Origin: Aquila chrysaetos chrysaetos
Taxonomy: Eukaryota; Chordata; Aves; Accipitriformes; Accipitridae
Direction: 5' to 3'
Assembly: GCF_900496995.4 (NCBI RefSeq)
Contig: NC_044008.1
Coordinates: 13,711,276-13,775,275, forward strand
DNA length: 64,000 bases
Shown here: positions 54,901 to 64,000 of the stretch, one piece after another
How positions within the stretch are numbered: position 1 is the first letter of the stretch
Layout of the letters: each line of letters opens with the position of its first letter
Position numbers and translations under genes: made by a program
Notes under the pieces: model-generated
Databases searched by the model: none
Seen by the model: only the letters and a program-made list of their open reading frames with translations
What the model was told of the DNA's origin: nothing

Positions 54901-57900
54901 CCCTGTGTGTATAACACTTTCAGTTCCACAGGGTATTACTGGATTGAATTAAATTTCTGTAAAGCAAGTTTCAGACTGAAAGCATGACAGTACTGCAGAA
55001 ATGCAATGTGTTATTAAATATTTTCCAAAAACCCTTCCTTTTATTTGGACTGATACTCTGTCCTCCAAATTGTGTAGGTTGCAGTTAAGTCAGTGATACT
55101 ATGATACTAAAGTCTATCACTGGGATTAAAAATATTTTCCATAGGCAAGAGAATTAGTGATAATTCAGTACCTTTTGCCAGTTTTAAAACTAGGTTTGTA
55201 GAGACCAAAATGGGATCTGTACTGGAGTAGGGTCGTCTATAATAATTAGATATTTCTGATATCTAGACAATATATATCTGCCCTCTTAGCCTTGTTTTCC
55301 CCCTCCTTTTACCAGTGATTGACTGTGAAGGCCTCAAAAATTTTAGCACAAAATGTCAGCTTGTGTGTCTTGACAAAATCACTTATATCACTGAAGTTCC
55401 ACTTCTTTTCTAGCTACCTCCAGCATAACTTTGAAATCAAGCTACTCCGAGATTCACAGTATACTTTGAGTTAATGTATCCTGAATGCATTCTTTGGTCT
55501 GGTTGTGCAATTTTTTGGCATCTAAAGTAAAGCTTTGGGAAAATCAAATTATTTTTAAACTACTGAATTTTGGCTGTGCTGTTTTGCATACACAGTTAAC
55601 TAGCTCCCTACTTTCCCAACTCCCAATTTCAGAGACATTGTCATTCTTTCTATACTGCAGAATATCATCACCAGGATGGCAAAAAGACATCTCCACTAAC
55701 TAATGGTCTAGGAAAAAAATAGAGTCACATGCACCCCCTCTTCTGCCTCACCCTCTTTGTTGTGAATGTAACCTTTCATTTTGACTAGGATTGCCTGGAA
55801 ATTGAAACCATGTTTTGTTTGATCCGAAATAAACATTATCCAATAAACTTCAGTTTGAGTTTCAACCAAGAAACCCAGTTTGTTCTAATTTAATAATCAG
55901 ACAGCCGCATTACTAGCTAGCGACTGATTTAATAGTACCATGCACCAGTCTATTGTGGAATCAGGTATGTATTGGACTTCTTTTTGTTGATGGATAAGCA
56001 AGTATAAGTACAACAGTGTTGTTCATATTGAATGAAATAGCATGATAATTCAGATACCAGAAGCTCAAGAACTGTGATACAAAGGAAATGCAATGACAAT
56101 TTATCCCTTCAAAGGACAGGAAAGTGAAAGAGTAAGCAGACAAACTTAAAAAATGCTTCGTGACATGCAGTAATGCCCAATCTAATTGTGAAGTGTTAGG
56201 GTGACAAGAAATTGGAACAGGTTATGTAAGGGTTTTGCTAAATGTCTTGTGATCAAGTTTTAAAAATCAGGATAATAACTATCAAGGATGATATAGGCAT
56301 AGCTGAAGTTGAACTGGATTATCTCTTAAGATTCTTTCTAATCTTACATTTCTATAATTGTGATCTACAGCTTACTTAAAACTCACCTTTCCTTGGTTAT
56401 AACAGTATTCCTTAAATTCTCTATTTCATTTCCTAGCAATTTTACCCGGTTTTTAATTTCACTTGCTTTCTGCTGAGCAGCATGTACCAAATTTATACAT
56501 TTATTCCTTTCATTTTGGATAACTTCATACATTTTAGCAAATCCTTGGAGTCTGAGGAAATGACAAGTGTGAAAGAAATAATTATTATAATTTTATGTAT
56601 ACATGGATAAAAATTGCTTTAGAAGACATTTTTTAGCTAATGTATTATTATTTTCTTACTGTTTTTGGATTTGTCTTTTCCTTTTTTTATACTCTCTTAT
56701 TTCAAGATCCTTTCTCTTTATTTCTTTAATAATATTTTGGAGTTGTATCTGAAATTTAAATAGAATTCCGTGAGCACTTTAGATATATCAAAGAAATATC
56801 TTCAAAGAAATGACTCAGAACAGCTATTCCTCTTAGATGAGGAAAACACAGTGAGGCGAGATTATTCTAAGAACTTATTCTATGTAATGAAATGCTTTTA
56901 TTGTAACAACATTAAAGAACACAGTTTTTCTACGTATATTAAGCTTACAATGACTGTTATTAATGTAGATGATTTGATGCTGCATCTTAAAATGCTTGGT
57001 CCCTTGTATCTGGACTTCTACTGTTTCTATTAATCAGGCTCTCAGTTCCATCACTATATAATTATTTGGCATATGCACCACTGAAATTGTACCTTTTCAA
57101 ATCTAATTTCTTTTTTACTCTTTCCTGGCTTTTAAGCAATCACTGATGATTGAGTAGAATGGTACATTTTGTTACGGCTCTGGACCTTTTGTTTTCACTT
57201 GTGTTCAGTCTTTAATACCCTGTGTCATTAACTTTCAATGGAGAGGCCTCTTCTCACCTCCTACTGGTAACAGGAGGAGGTATTAAACAGGATTGGTATT
57301 AAAAAAGCTGGTGCATGTTGGGTTGTAACTCTGGGCATGTGTGTGTGTGTGTGTTCATTATTTTGTAATGTTTATTTTTTGATCTGTTTATGGACTGATT
57401 TTTACTGAAGGTGCAAAGCCTGACATGTTTGCTTACTCTATTTTTATAGACAGTCAAAGATTCCCAAAGTCTTAGAAGGGTAGCTTATCTAATTTATTTG
57501 AATAAAGACGTACATTGTGGAAGCAGAAATACCTTGTACCCCTATACAAACCTGGTAGTTAGTATCAACTGTGCAACATTACAGCACATATATGATATTA
57601 TAATGCCAGCAAACTGCAGGCAGCAAACCCAGTAACTAGTCCTAGTTTCTGTGACCATAGGAAAAGTTTCTTTCCCTCTTTCTTCACATTAATATAACAA
57701 TTTACACCCAGAAATGTGTCAGGAAACTAAAAATTGCTGCCTCTCCTTGGAATGAGTAGCAGTTCTGTTTTTCTTTTAATGTCCATATATTTGTAAAATA
57801 AAACACATAGTTGTACTTCTGAGAATCTCAGTTGAGGCTATCTGCTTTTCTGCCTCTCTATTCCACAGGCTTGAAAGAAAATGTCCTTTCAAATACCTTA

Positions 57901-60900
57901 TTTCAATTGTGACATGATATTTTAACATATTGTTGCACTGCACCATAAATTGCCAATAAAACAACACAGTATTGTGAGCTTCCTGTGTTGTGATGGAACT
58001 TCAAAGTAAAGTGGGAAATGAGAGTCCACAAGGCTCTCCTCACTAGTAATTTTCTTCATATACCAGCTTTCACTCTAGAAGAGTCTTCCAATTATATGAG
58101 ATAATTTTTTACCTGGGCTTTCTGAACATCCCTAGATTTCTGGTCCCTCTCTTCAACTTTGAGCCAAGTCAGATGTGCAAGTCTGGATAAGTCATCTCTG
58201 CATTTTTCCTGCTCTTTGAAAAGCCGGCCTTCTTCAGCAATATATTCTTCTAACATGTGGGCATCCGTATCTGACAACATTTCCTAAAGAAAATTAAATT
58301 CAATTCCTTATGCATCAATGCATCAGTGTTGGCAAACCTGAAGTCGGAAATACTTAGGGTTTATCTGCAAAGTACACATATATACAGACTACATGGATTT
58401 AAAAAAAAAAAAAAAAAATTTGCTTTAAAATACCAGCTAAAACACCATGCACAAGCCTTATAATAACATGTCAAAATATTTTATCACCTAGAAGCATTTC
58501 TGTTCCTCAATCTAGCATGTCTTTCAGCTATTGCCCAGTGGGCAGAACGGTTCATTATGGCCACATAATTTTTAAATAAGCATACTGACAGGTCTTGACA
58601 TGTCCATATTACACAATGGATGACACTGAGCTTTCACATTAAGAGACCAAATTTAGACATTTAAAACAGAGTATCTAGATGCCTAGCGTTGTCAGTCCAG
58701 CCAGTGAACTCTAAAGAGCTATTTGTTCTACTCAGTGTAGGTTAACCTCTTTAGGAGGAGGTGAATGGATGGCTTCCTAGGCTCCACTGACTACATGACT
58801 AGATTGTTACTGACTATCCTGGCACATTAGATACATATCCCATACACAAATAGTGACATGTAGATAATGAATGTATATGTATTCAAACACAAGCTGAATC
58901 CCACCTGATAATGTTAACGAATTCAAAGACAGCACAAAACAAAAACGGATATAAGGGAAAGAAGATAGAGAGGTATGATCTTAAGAAGAAAGTATATCTG
59001 AAATATATTGCTTCTTATAAAGTCATTTATGTAGTGGCAAGTACTAATACTCTCATGATCAAGACATCTGCATTTCCACACTATATATGGCTGTGCTGAG
59101 TATAGACAGACATCCACAAATGACAAAACTCTGAAGATGAAAAATGATAATGTACAAATGCTGAATTGTCCTTGTTTCAACAAGACATTCTGCCATATGC
59201 CAAGGAAATTTATACCCATCATACTTCCAAGTTGTAATGTCGTTAATGATGTTCAGAAGGACTTAACCTAGAAAGTAGATTTGCTTTCCTCCTTCCAATA
59301 TGTGACCAGTAACACCGAAAAAATGTTTTTTAAATATGACAAACAAGTGGTCTTTAAAATTGAACAAATACTATCACGTGTCTTCTCACCAGAAAGCTGC
59401 ATCTAGAAACTCCCATCTTTTTAAATTCCAACAGTCCCTTTATTCTCATGATTGAAAACCAACTGTTACAGTGAAAAAGTATGAGAAAGCAGAACTCAGC
59501 ACCTGTTCAGCTAAACTTCTCTTGGTCATTTCAATTTCCTTCTGCAGTTCTTGTCGTCTTTCTAATAATAATCCATTACTCTTAGGGATAACTTCTGCCT
59601 ACAAAAATAAACCAAGCACACTGAGTGATGCAAACAAAAGATGTGAAAAATGTAATTTGCAGTTAATCTATCTATCTGAAGTAGTTACACAAATTAAGAA
59701 ATTAATTTTCTGTCTGGTTACAATAGCTAGTCCAAGAGTTCTTCAATGAGTAGAGTTCTTCAGCAACATATCCAAGTTTCTCAAATTTTTCTTTTAAGAA
59801 TTTCACTATAAACACTCAACTTCAGAAAGCCCAGTTTAAGTAAGTACTGAATTTATAAGGGTTGTGTTTTTCAGCAACTAAACTGTCATTAAAAAAGCAA
59901 AAATCACAAAGAGAGACTATGTAAAAATGTCACCTTCTAAATTCACAGAGGATTTTCTGAGTGAAATTCTGACCTTACTGAAGGAAAAAAAATAGATCTA
60001 CCACTGATTTTAATACAGTCAGTATTTCATATCTGTGTAGATTTGATATCATATTTTTTTGCATTTCATTATTAAAGTAGGATTTTCCTGCTCCCTCCTT
60101 AGGGTCTAGAAAGTCAAAACTAACAACATAAATAGTTATGTACTATTTTTTCTTGTAAATTATGGGAAAATTTGTTTATTCAATCAGATTTTAAAGTGAA
60201 GTATGTGAAGGGAGATACATTAGAAACTACCTTCTGATGAAACTATATCTGAATAATCCCACTAGAACCACTTGCATGATGTAACTTGTAAGGCAAAAGG
60301 TTGTATTGGCCTCACAGTGACTAACAACTTAAAAATTCATTACAGTTATAAGTAAATAAGAAATAAATACAGCAGGCTAACTATTCAGGCATATGTTGCC
60401 TGTCCGTAATTGCAAATCTGTAATTCATACAGGTGGGAAAAAAATGACACCGAACAACACATCTGGAAGCTATTCAAACATAATACATGCAACCCTGTGG
60501 TATCTTTCTCAGATCTCAACCAGATGTTAGAGTTCAAAACACTATGCCTCAATATAGATAATGAGATGTTTTGTACATATGGTTTTCACTTCTGTGATAA
60601 TATTATAAAATTAGATGTTGTTCACTTGCATTAAGGGAAAGGGAAATGAGAGGCACAGTAAAGGTCAAACTGTGGAGTTACTTTGGTTTCAGCTGACAAC
60701 TTTGAGATTTGATTTGACTTAGGTTTGCTAAAAGGTCAATAAAACCTATTCTAAGCAAGTTAATTTCACTCTTGTGGAGGGAGCAAACACGGCTTTTCTG
60801 TGGAGCATATATTAGTTACCACTTCTGTTGTGTAAAAGGCCCTAGTGTCTGTAAGTAGGCTTTTCCACATTTTCAAGATGGGATTCTAAAGATGCCATCA

Positions 60901-63555
60901 AGTTCTGGAGTCTAAAAGTAGAAAGCTCATATAAACATCTTTAATCCATTAAGGGCTTTTGTTCACATAAGACATGACTAAACTTAGGCACTTTTGGCTG
61001 TCTCTGCGTTGGCCTGACCGAAGAGAAGGCATGCACGGAGACGAACTTCAGTTCTGCTCTGGGCTGGCAACAGCCGGAGCGGCCAGTTCTCTTTCACACA
61101 GAATGTTGGTGTTTAGCAATAGCTGACCTTTCACAACTTACTAAGAAGAAAAACACATTTGAAGGAAGTGTTCCTGTAATTTCCTTATTCTACAAACCAG
61201 TCATTCTGCACTTAGCACGTGATTTAAAGTAAGACAAATTTGGGGAAGCACACTGATGTACTGCTGCTTCTGCAATCACATTTTTATACTAGCAACTAAT
61301 TCTTGCAAATTTGTCACTTGGAGTCACAATGAATAAATGTTAATCTGGCTTTCTAAGTAGTTAAAGGGTCTTTAGCTACCTAATATATTTTAACTTTTCC
61401 TAGGTGTGCTCCCAAGTCTTCCAAATTAAAATAGCCTCAAGATAGAAAAAGCCAAGCAGAATCAAGCTTGCCACTCTAGTCTTTTGTACTCCGGTACTGC
61501 GTTTGAACTGACCATGCTGCAGAGGAGCAGTGATTTCACATTTGATCTTCTAAAAGAGCCAAGAAAGGAATCAGAGAAAACACAAAGCATGGGAGGATGG
61601 GCTAAAACAACTATATTGCCATGGCCTGTTTGTGTTAGGGTAGCATCCTGCAACTTCCGGAGTAAAATACTGCTTAGAATTCCACTTCTATCTCTATTGG
61701 TATTCCCTTCCCCTCACTCCTTGTGATGATGCTACTTGCCAGACCCATACAAGCCTATAGGATAACATAGCGTTAGCACTGAGGGAATGCTCTGCAATGC
61801 AACTTAACCATTAAGAGTCTCATTACAGGTGTCGTCCTTTTACAGCGTGAAGGGGTTGGGTTGGGTTGGGTTTGGTTTGGATCTTACCCAGGACTGTGAA
61901 CTCTAACCACAGCCATCGGTGAGTTATGGCATTTGATTTTAGCATTACATGTTTTCAAACAATTGTGGTTCTCCCTCCAGGAATATTTCTTTATAGAAGC
62001 ACAGGAAAAAATACCATTTCCCAAATTCTCTTAGCTGATACTGAACAGAAACTCAGTATGAGCTTTAAGATCAAAGTCTGGAATATGCATCAGCCCTTTA
62101 ATCAGTATTTCAGGAAATTCAATCTAAAACTTTTTTGTGTAGTGATAGACCTTTCCTCCCTCCTCCCAGGTGGGCTTATATTACTAGGTAATTAATACAC
62201 ATGTGAACTCAGGAGGAATTTCAAGGGAGATAGGAAAAAAATTGTACTATTTAATAATATTAAATATTATTGAGCAATGTTTAGAGTTGTTTCAATAGCA
62301 AAGCTAAGTATGTATGAGTTTTGATATCATATAGTTTTTTTAAAAAACTTTACAGTGATGTAAGTAAGACTTTTTTCTGCCCTGAATTGCTTAGAAGGAC
62401 CAAGAAAAATTTCAAGGACACTGTGTCAAGGTACAAAACAACAAGTCTTGTGAGAAAATATTCACCTGGGGAAGCAAAATTAATTTTATAAGACTATCTT
62501 ACAATTTAGACTAAGCAAGGAGCTAGTAAAGGAGAAAAGCTTAGGAAAGAGATAATGGAAGAACCAGTGATGAGAGGAAGAGAATACAAAAAATTTATAG
62601 ACAAAGTAAATTTTTAAGAAAGAATTGGAAGGAGAAAAGAAAGGAAATGCTTTGAATAGGCAAGGAGAATGAGACTGCCCTTTAAAATCAGCATAGCAGA
62701 AGGCACAAATAAAAAAGAAAAGAGTAAATCAGTATGGGAAGAGGAATGGGTGAAATACTAATGCAGGGAGGAAATGAGGAAGGCGAAATTTTGGTGGAAA
62801 CAAAGAGAACATAGCAAATTATTTCATATTATTTACTACCAAACTTTATATAGTGCTAGTTTCCTGTCCCCTGGAATAATGTTAAATACATTCTAAATTA
62901 TTTACAGTAATGTACAAACAACCTTCAAATTTTAAAAAGATGTATCTTTTCATCATTTGGGAACTAGGGAGTACTTGGCTCTATTTTTCTGATACAAATT
63001 TCTTTGAGGCCAATGGGCAAGTCACTATATTATTTCACTCATAAATGACCACAATTCCATAGTGCTTTAAAGGAAGACATGACACCACAGGGCCAATATA
63101 ATCTCCCACTTCTCCTTGATATGATGCTCCCACCTAAAATCCTATTCTTAAGAATAGTCCAAATATATCTTGATGCAGTATTTTTATTACAGCCAGAGCA
63201 CCTAGAGGTTTCTCTGTTAGTTATACGAAACACTCTTGACACTTTTATGTGCATAAGACTTAAAACAGTCTTCTACCCTTCCCCCTTTTAGGACCAGTGA
63301 AAAGATTTCATAGGCAGATTTCTTACAAGAAAATTTAGAATCCTTATGATCAATGCATTCATACAGACCTCTGATTTGAGTCTTTTATGCTGTGACTTAT
63401 CTTGTTCCAAGGAATCATAAATCATATTCAGTTGTAACTCCATCTTTTTTAAATTTCTCAGTTCTCTCTCTTTCTGTGTTTGCTTGTGAATGAGAATATC
63501 ATGTTGCTTTTTTTTCTCCAAGACACATTTTTTTAAATTCTCTTCCAGAGCTTCT
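40666..63555 (-). CDS. CCDC146: CCDC146, coiled-coil domain-containing protein 146 (5'-partial; last 11 exons)
   Basis: Read on the minus strand, 11 exons join in frame: 63369-63555, 59503-59598, 58113-58283, 56660-56748, 56387-56551, 53783-54007, 52931-53159, 45495-45623, 43802-43939, 42104-42352, 40666-40869. Together they give 626 codons plus stop, the C-terminal two thirds of a protein that is about 955 residues in human; the 5' exons lie right of the window. The sequence is almost entirely Glu/Lys/Gln/Leu-rich heptad coiled coil, followed by a non-coiled Pro-rich tail with [18 protein letters not shown] that is nearly identical to human. In mammals CCDC146 is a centriole/microtubule-associated protein needed for sperm flagellum formation, and loss causes multiple sperm-flagellum defects; avian function is inferred. 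No frameshift or internal stop was seen. Several introns use weak donors (see findings). Identification rests on remembered human sequence, not on a search. Confidence 0.95.
42104..42352 (-). CDS. CCDC146: CCDC146 exon (249 bp)
   Basis: Minus-strand acceptor cttattccag, donor gtaagt; phase 0 to 0. Contains [20 protein letters not shown] and [20 protein letters not shown], matching human [20 protein letters not shown]. Confidence 0.96.
42853..42921. repeat. A14 and T29 homopolymer pair
   Basis: A14 at 42853-42866 and T29 at 42893-42921, separated by 26 bp. They are complementary and lie in a CCDC146 intron. Confidence 0.9.
43802..43939 (-). CDS. CCDC146: CCDC146 exon
   Basis: Minus-strand acceptor tcgctgcag, donor gtaagg; 138 bp, phase 0 to 0. 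Encodes [20 protein letters not shown], then [20 protein letters not shown] and LLLAKR; strong match to human KKEEKLLEKDFIYEQVSRLTDR. Confidence 0.95.
45495..45623 (-). CDS. CCDC146: CCDC146 exon
   Basis: Minus-strand acceptor tttgctag, donor gtaacg; 129 bp, phase 0 to 0. Encodes [20 protein letters not shown] and [20 protein letters not shown]. It lies after the largest CCDC146 intron seen here (7.3 kb). The GKD motif matches human LPGKDLTEKEM. Confidence 0.92.
46280..46630. other. Intronic CpG-rich patch
   Basis: About 350 bp of clearly higher GC than the surroundings. Counting by eye gives around 20 CpG dinucleotides here, whereas flanking kilobases have few. Open frames exist on both strands (46242-46682 +, 46318-46650 -, 46379-46702 -), but they are Gly/Ala/Pro-rich, as GC-rich DNA produces by chance. 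It may be an alternative promoter or a CpG island of an unannotated transcript. Confidence 0.6.
48200..49562 (+). mobile_element. Decayed CR1-type LINE, 5'-truncated and internally deleted
   Basis: The order of recognisable blocks follows a sauropsid CR1 element on the + strand: a reverse-transcriptase-region block (about 48420-48760), an internal block near 48800-48920 (caaatgcaaggtgctacatg), and the 3' block from about 49330 ending in ccctgtttttctatgactg (49539-49557 area). The reading frame is destroyed by many stops and deletions. The left boundary is uncertain. Family assignment is from memory of the CR1 consensus. Confidence 0.8.
52090..52133 (+). repeat. Possible SINE/LINE tail fragment
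   Basis: Contains actgtaaagttctttggggt then a decayed segment ending aaggtattgtac, resembling the common amniote tail motif with cgctttggg. Weak. Confidence 0.3.
52931..53159 (-). CDS. CCDC146: CCDC146 exon
   Basis: Minus-strand acceptor cttattgcag, donor gttggt (weak); 229 bp, phase 2 to 0. Contains [20 protein letters not shown] and [14 protein letters not shown], aligning with human REEEICIFYEKINIQEKMK. Confidence 0.95.
53783..54007 (-). CDS. CCDC146: CCDC146 exon
   Basis: Minus-strand acceptor atgttaaag, donor gtatac; 225 bp, phase 2 to 2. Contains [20 protein letters not shown] and [20 protein letters not shown], matching human LQEMKEKKEAQLN...IEEEMVQLRKRYEKAV. Confidence 0.95.
56190..56362 (+). 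mobile_element. CR1 3' tail remnant
   Basis: Degenerate match to the CR1 3' end on the + strand: aattggaacaggttatg (56207 area), then gttgaactggattatctctt (56309 area), then acatttctataattgtgat. It lies inside a CCDC146 intron and ends about 25 bp from the splice donor of the exon at 56387-56551. Confidence 0.65.
56387..56551 (-). CDS. CCDC146: CCDC146 exon
   Basis: Minus-strand acceptor atttcctcag, donor gtgagt; 165 bp, phase 2 to 2. Contains [20 protein letters not shown] and LRNTVITKE, aligning with human LREFAKLYDTIRNERNKFVN. Confidence 0.94.
56660..56748 (-). CDS. CCDC146: CCDC146 exon (89 bp)
   Basis: Minus-strand acceptor taaatttcag, donor gtaaga; phase 0 to 2. Encodes [20 protein letters not shown] and then KKRKRQIQK, matching human IVKEMKAKDLEIRIHKKKK. 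Only 108 bp of intron separate it from the next exon. Confidence 0.93.
57338..57354 (+). repeat. (TG)8 microsatellite
   Basis: Alternating TG of 16-17 bp in a CCDC146 intron. Confidence 0.85.
58113..58283 (-). CDS. CCDC146: CCDC146 exon
   Basis: Minus-strand acceptor ttctttag, donor gtaaaa; 171 bp, phase 0 to 0. Contains [20 protein letters not shown] and [16 protein letters not shown], aligning with human AEENKLLKEQE...DEKEQKSKDFLKAQ. Confidence 0.94.
58401..58418 (+). repeat. A18 homopolymer
   Basis: Run of 18 A about 120 bp upstream (minus sense) of the CCDC146 exon 58113-58283; read on the minus strand it is T18. Confidence 0.85.
59503..59598 (-). CDS. CCDC146: CCDC146 exon
   Basis: Minus-strand acceptor tttttgtag, donor gtgctg (weak); 96 bp, phase 0 to 0. 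Encodes [20 protein letters not shown] and then [12 protein letters not shown]; human has EAIPKDDSTLSERRRELHKE. Confidence 0.92.
61852..61870 (+). other. G-quadruplex motif (GGGTT)n
   Basis: Four G tracts of three or four with 2-base TT loops on the + strand, followed by decayed tttgg units to 61880. It is on the strand opposite to the CCDC146 sense strand. Confidence 0.75.
62253..62271. repeat. AT-rich inverted repeat
   Basis: Arms AATAATATT (62253-62261) and AATATTATT (62263-62271) with one base between. Confidence 0.85.
63369..63555 (-). CDS. CCDC146: CCDC146 internal exon (first seen in window)
   Basis: Minus-strand acceptor tgtctacag, donor gtctgt; 187 bp, phase 2 to 0. Contains [20 protein letters not shown] and [18 protein letters not shown], aligning with human KERDFRNLRKMELLLKVSWD. 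Confidence 0.93.
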
Positions 63556-64000
63556 CTGTAGACACAGAATTTTAGAAACATGTTAACTTGACCAAGACAT
63601 GTATGCAATGGGCATGATCATTTTAATGGGTTTTGAGTACTGCATTGTTATGGCTGAGCAGCAAGATAAACTCGTGAACTACTGACACAAACTACCTAAA
63701 AAGGTAGCATTTTTATAACTTTAATCAATTATAATATTCCTAATGATGTCAATAAGGTCTCACAGTCTGTTCTAAATATGCTAAAAATTCCAGAGAAACT
63801 ATTACTTATAAGAAGAAGAAAACAAATTTTTTAGTATGAGGGAATATTTACATCTTCGCTTCACTGAAACATTTCAATTTAAAGTGCCACTATCCTCTAA
63901 TACAAAACTTTAAAGGCAAAAGCATTGCTGCTGAATGTATGGCCATGATTACAATTATACACCTTCCTCTGCAAAGAAGGAATCATTTGAAGCTTGCAAC
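63556..64000 (-). other. CCDC146 intron, right edge
   Basis: AT-rich, no exon seen. The next upstream CCDC146 exon must lie beyond 64000. It should end with two bases of a codon (phase 2), because the exon at 63555 starts with a third codon base. Confidence 0.6.

Larger units (their letters stand above)
59599..63368 (-). other. CCDC146 intron, 3.8 kb
   Basis: No exon recognised. It holds the G-quadruplex motif at 61852, the inverted repeat at 62253 and a purine-rich stretch at 62510-62820 that may be an old CR1 5' fragment (weak). Confidence 0.55.

Noticed and set aside
1..64000. Nested FGL2 gene expected from human synteny
   Set aside because: No fibrinogen-like domain sequence is visible on either strand; it would be in a CCDC146 intron further right.
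1..64000. tRNA, rRNA, CRISPR, prophage, endogenous retrovirus or gene-cluster features
   Set aside because: No cloverleaf, spaced direct repeats, LTR pair, primer-binding site or gag/pol-like frame was seen.

Overview
The window is vertebrate nuclear DNA, most likely from a bird. It shows multi-exon genes with canonical GT/AG introns, low GC, few transposons, and the only recognisable interspersed repeats are decayed CR1-type LINE remnants. The introns are compact for a vertebrate. Nothing prokaryotic, plasmid-like or viral was seen. A non-avian sauropsid cannot be excluded from sequence alone.

Layout: two protein-coding genes lie tail to tail. The left 60% (770-38924, + strand) holds 29 exons of GSAP, the gamma-secretase activating protein. 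They join into an uninterrupted 792-codon frame ending in TGA at 38922-38924; only the first two coding exons (about 65 residues) lie left of the window. The right 37% (40666-63555, - strand) holds the last 11 exons of CCDC146, a coiled-coil centriole and sperm-flagellum protein. They join into 626 codons plus a stop at 40666-40668; its 5' half lies beyond the right edge. The 1.74 kb between the two stop codons contains poly(A) signals for both strands in an order that would make the two 3' UTRs overlap. The arrangement matches my recollection of the human 7q11.23 locus (GSAP and CCDC146 convergent), where FGL2 lies inside CCDC146; FGL2 is not in this window.

Introns: most hold nothing recognisable beyond homopolymers and simple repeats. 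Exceptions are a broken CR1 LINE (about 48.2-49.56 kb), a CR1 3' tail ending about 25 bp from a CCDC146 splice donor (56.19-56.36 kb), a CpG-rich patch (46.28-46.63 kb) in the largest CCDC146 intron, a 42-bp tandem duplication (11.73-11.81 kb), several short perfect palindromes, a G-quadruplex motif (61.85 kb) and an A14/T29 pair (42.85-42.92 kb). A set of weak exon-like open stretches antisense to CCDC146 (41.74-45.02 kb) is listed as a hypothesis only.

The genes are not known to work in one pathway: GSAP is linked to APP-C99 processing by gamma-secretase, CCDC146 to microtubule structures. Their relation here is positional. I did not find a convincing undescribed system. The most checkable novelties are the overlapping convergent 3' ends, the intronic CpG patch and the possible antisense exons.
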